Shown here piece after piece: positions 63,123 through 64,000 of a stretch of DNA of 64,000 nt. The DNA is taken from NCBI RefSeq assembly GCF_015704865.1, contig NZ_JADQTO010000023.1, positions 1 to 64,000 of the forward strand, given 5' to 3'. The translations under genes and the position numbers were made by a program. Origin of the DNA: Actinoplanes aureus (lineage in GTDB: Bacteria > Actinomycetota > Actinomycetes > Mycobacteriales > Micromonosporaceae). The notes under the pieces were generated by a model. That model was not told the origin of the DNA, did no database searches, and was given only the letters and a program-made list of their open reading frames with translations. Numbering within the stretch: the first letter of the stretch is position 1; the number at the start of each line of letters is the position of its first letter.

Positions 63123-63227
63123 ATGGTTACCGAGATCGGGTTCGTGAGTCTGCTGGTGGCCGCCCTCGGCGGGCTGGCCGGCGGCTTCGGTTATCTGGCA
63201 GTGCGTATTTCGAGGGGGCGTTGGTGA
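63123..63227 (+). CDS. 34-residue membrane peptide
   Basis: MVTEIGFVSLLVAALGGLAG then GFGYLAVRISRGRW: one hydrophobic helix with a basic C-terminal end, so probably N-out/C-in. Its stop overlaps the nitrobindin start (GTGA). It is too short for normal gene calling but has a -10 box seven bases before ATG and good codon bias. It could anchor or assist the nitrobindin; that is inference. Confidence 0.7.
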   Translation: MVTEIGFVSLLVAALGGLAGGFGYLAVRISRGRW

Positions 63228-63823
63228 GCAGCGAGACGGAAAACCCACTGGGACCGCCGCCGTGGCTCCACGCGCCGCCCGTCGACGCGTACCCGTATGA
63301 GGACACGCACGACCTGCGCGTCGGCCCGGATCTGCACCCGTCGCTGCTGGGTCTGCTGCCGTTCGTGGGTCTGTGGCGTGGGCGCGGGCAGGGCGGGTTC
63401 CCGCAGGAGGACGACTACAACTTCGCCCAGGAGGTCCGGATCAGCCATGACGGCCGGGCCTTCCTGCGGTACGAGTCGCGGGCCTGGCTGCTCGACGACG
63501 AGTCGGCGCCGATCGGGCAGGCGCTCGTCGAGTCCGGGTTCTGGCGGCCGGTGCTGGTCGACGGCCGGCCCGGCGACGAGATGGAAGCCACGATGATCCG
63601 GCCGGACGGGATCGCCGAGCTGTACCTCGGTAAGGCCGCGACCACCCGGCTGGAGATGGCGGCGGACGCGGTGGCGCACACGCCGTCGGGTCTGCACGTG
63701 ACCGGTGGGCACCGGCTGTTCGGCATCGTCGAGGGCGCTCTGCTCTACGCCCACGAGATCGCGGTCGGCAACAGCGGGTTGAAGCCGCACATGTCGGCGC
63801 GGCTGTTGCGGGTCGGGGGTTAG
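63224..63823 (+). CDS. nitrobindin-like heme-binding FABP-type protein
   Basis: 199 residues of the THAP4/nitrobindin (DUF1794) family. The GxWxGxG motif is GLWRGRGQGGFP, followed by beta strands of a ten-strand barrel and a C-terminal YAHEIAVGNSGLKPHMSARL with His residues near the heme-ligand position. Relatives bind ferric heme and isomerise peroxynitrite to nitrate. GTG 63224 overlaps the peptide stop; the DsrE gene lies opposite. Confidence 0.9.
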   Translation: MSSETENPLGPPPWLHAPPVDAYPYEDTHDLRVGPDLHPSLLGLLPFVGLWRGRGQGGFPQEDDYNFAQEVRISHDGRAFLRYESRAWLLDDESAPIGQALVESGFWRPVLVDGRPGDEMEATMIRPDGIAELYLGKAATTRLEMAADAVAHTPSGLHVTGGHRLFGIVEGALLYAHEIAVGNSGLKPHMSARLLRVGG

Positions 63824-64000
63824 AAGCCGAGAAGTTCCAGCAGGCGGGGAGTCCAGGGCGACCGGGCCCGGGACACCCCGTCGAGGCTGATCACCTCGGC
63901 CAGCCCGCGCACCGAGGACGCCAGCCAGATCGCGTCGGCCGCGGCCAGCTCCGGCAGGGTCACCATGCGTTCGACGGCGTGCAGGCCCACCGACGGCGCC
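63820..64000 (-). CDS. class IV aminotransferase (ADC lyase-like), 3' part
   Basis: Only the last 59 codons are in the window; the gene runs past the right edge. The end reads VERMVTLPELAAADAIWLAS, then SVRGLAEVISLDG and LLELLGF. The (A/T)SSxRGxxxVxxxDG block is that of class IV PLP aminotransferases such as aminodeoxychorismate lyase or branched-chain aminotransferase. Its TAA overlaps the nitrobindin stop by four bases. Start and full length unknown. Confidence 0.75.
   Translation of the reverse strand, partial: APSVGLHAVERMVTLPELAAADAIWLASSVRGLAEVISLDGVSRARSPWTPRLLELLGF

Overview
The window is chromosomal DNA of a high-G+C actinobacterium, most likely family Micromonosporaceae (Actinoplanes-like). 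Supporting this are the very strong G/C third-position bias, a mycothiol synthase (mshD), a GlnR-type nitrogen regulator, an orphan MsiK-type sugar ABC ATPase, actinobacterial families (DUF3263, DUF4032, DUF1416, DUF4031), GTG/TTG starts and many start codons only 6-8 bases behind a TANNNT -10 box. The genus is inferred from gene style, not proved. From memory, the order in the right half (sulfurtransferase, glnR, mshD, pst operon, PiT/DUF47) resembles the core Streptomyces chromosome, so this is mostly core genome. No transposase, integrase, phage gene or CRISPR array was seen.

Layout. 1-1.1 kb: a gene-poor stretch of lower G+C with a tRNA-Thr fragment and an intact tRNA-Thr(TGT). 1.1-11.1 kb: msiK, a membrane-anchored beta-propeller protein, GNAT, MSMEG_6728-type protein, secreted protein, TrkA-N/channel protein, DUF4032 protein, secreted serine protease, PAP2 phosphatase. 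11.3-15.3 kb: aminosugar catabolism (SIS isomerase/deaminase - nagK - nagA) facing a DeoR-family regulator, with a duplicated 22-bp candidate operator between them. 15.3-25.2 kb: an ABC-2 exporter pair, DUF3263 protein, CDC48-like double AAA+ ATPase, lipoprotein, and an operon built around a fusion of an exported alpha/beta hydrolase with an ABC ATPase, its permease and a tandem GNAT. 25.2-29.9 kb: a SAM-I riboswitch in front of a threonine-synthase-like PLP enzyme, a 53-codon ORF, a GNAT/HExxHxxQ pair, and groEL behind two CIRCE elements. 29.9-34.6 kb: a 1,567-residue LPITG-anchored surface protein with nine cadherin-like repeats. 34.7-43.7 kb: glpD, DUF4031, HD, FUSC, PrsW, Cpn10-like, AI-2E, DUF1416 and sulfurtransferase, the last two behind a short cysteine-rich leader peptide. 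43.8-55.8 kb: LmeA-like protein, membrane protein, glnR, mshD, pstSCAB with a PHO box, NUDIX, Gfo/Idh/MocA, and PiT with its DUF47 partner. 55.9-64 kb: degenerate GDPD-like protein, ECF41-type sigma factor, DUF402, DinG/XPD-like helicase, imperfect repeats, NUDIX, a MazEF-like toxin-antitoxin pair, membrane protein, DsrE protein, a 34-codon membrane peptide coupled to a nitrobindin, and the end of a class IV aminotransferase gene.

How it fits together: nutrient sensing dominates. Aminosugar breakdown is under a local regulator; phosphate has a high-affinity (Pst) and a low-affinity (PiT-DUF47) route; nitrogen control (glnR) and redox buffering (mshD) sit beside the pst genes; sulfur is watched by a SAM riboswitch and, 18 kb away, a cysteine-rich leader peptide. 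The most notable items are that leader peptide, the SAM-controlled threonine-synthase-like enzyme, the hydrolase-ABC fusion operon, the AAA+ protein with a degenerate first ATPase ring, and a divergent promoter whose two -10 boxes overlap.
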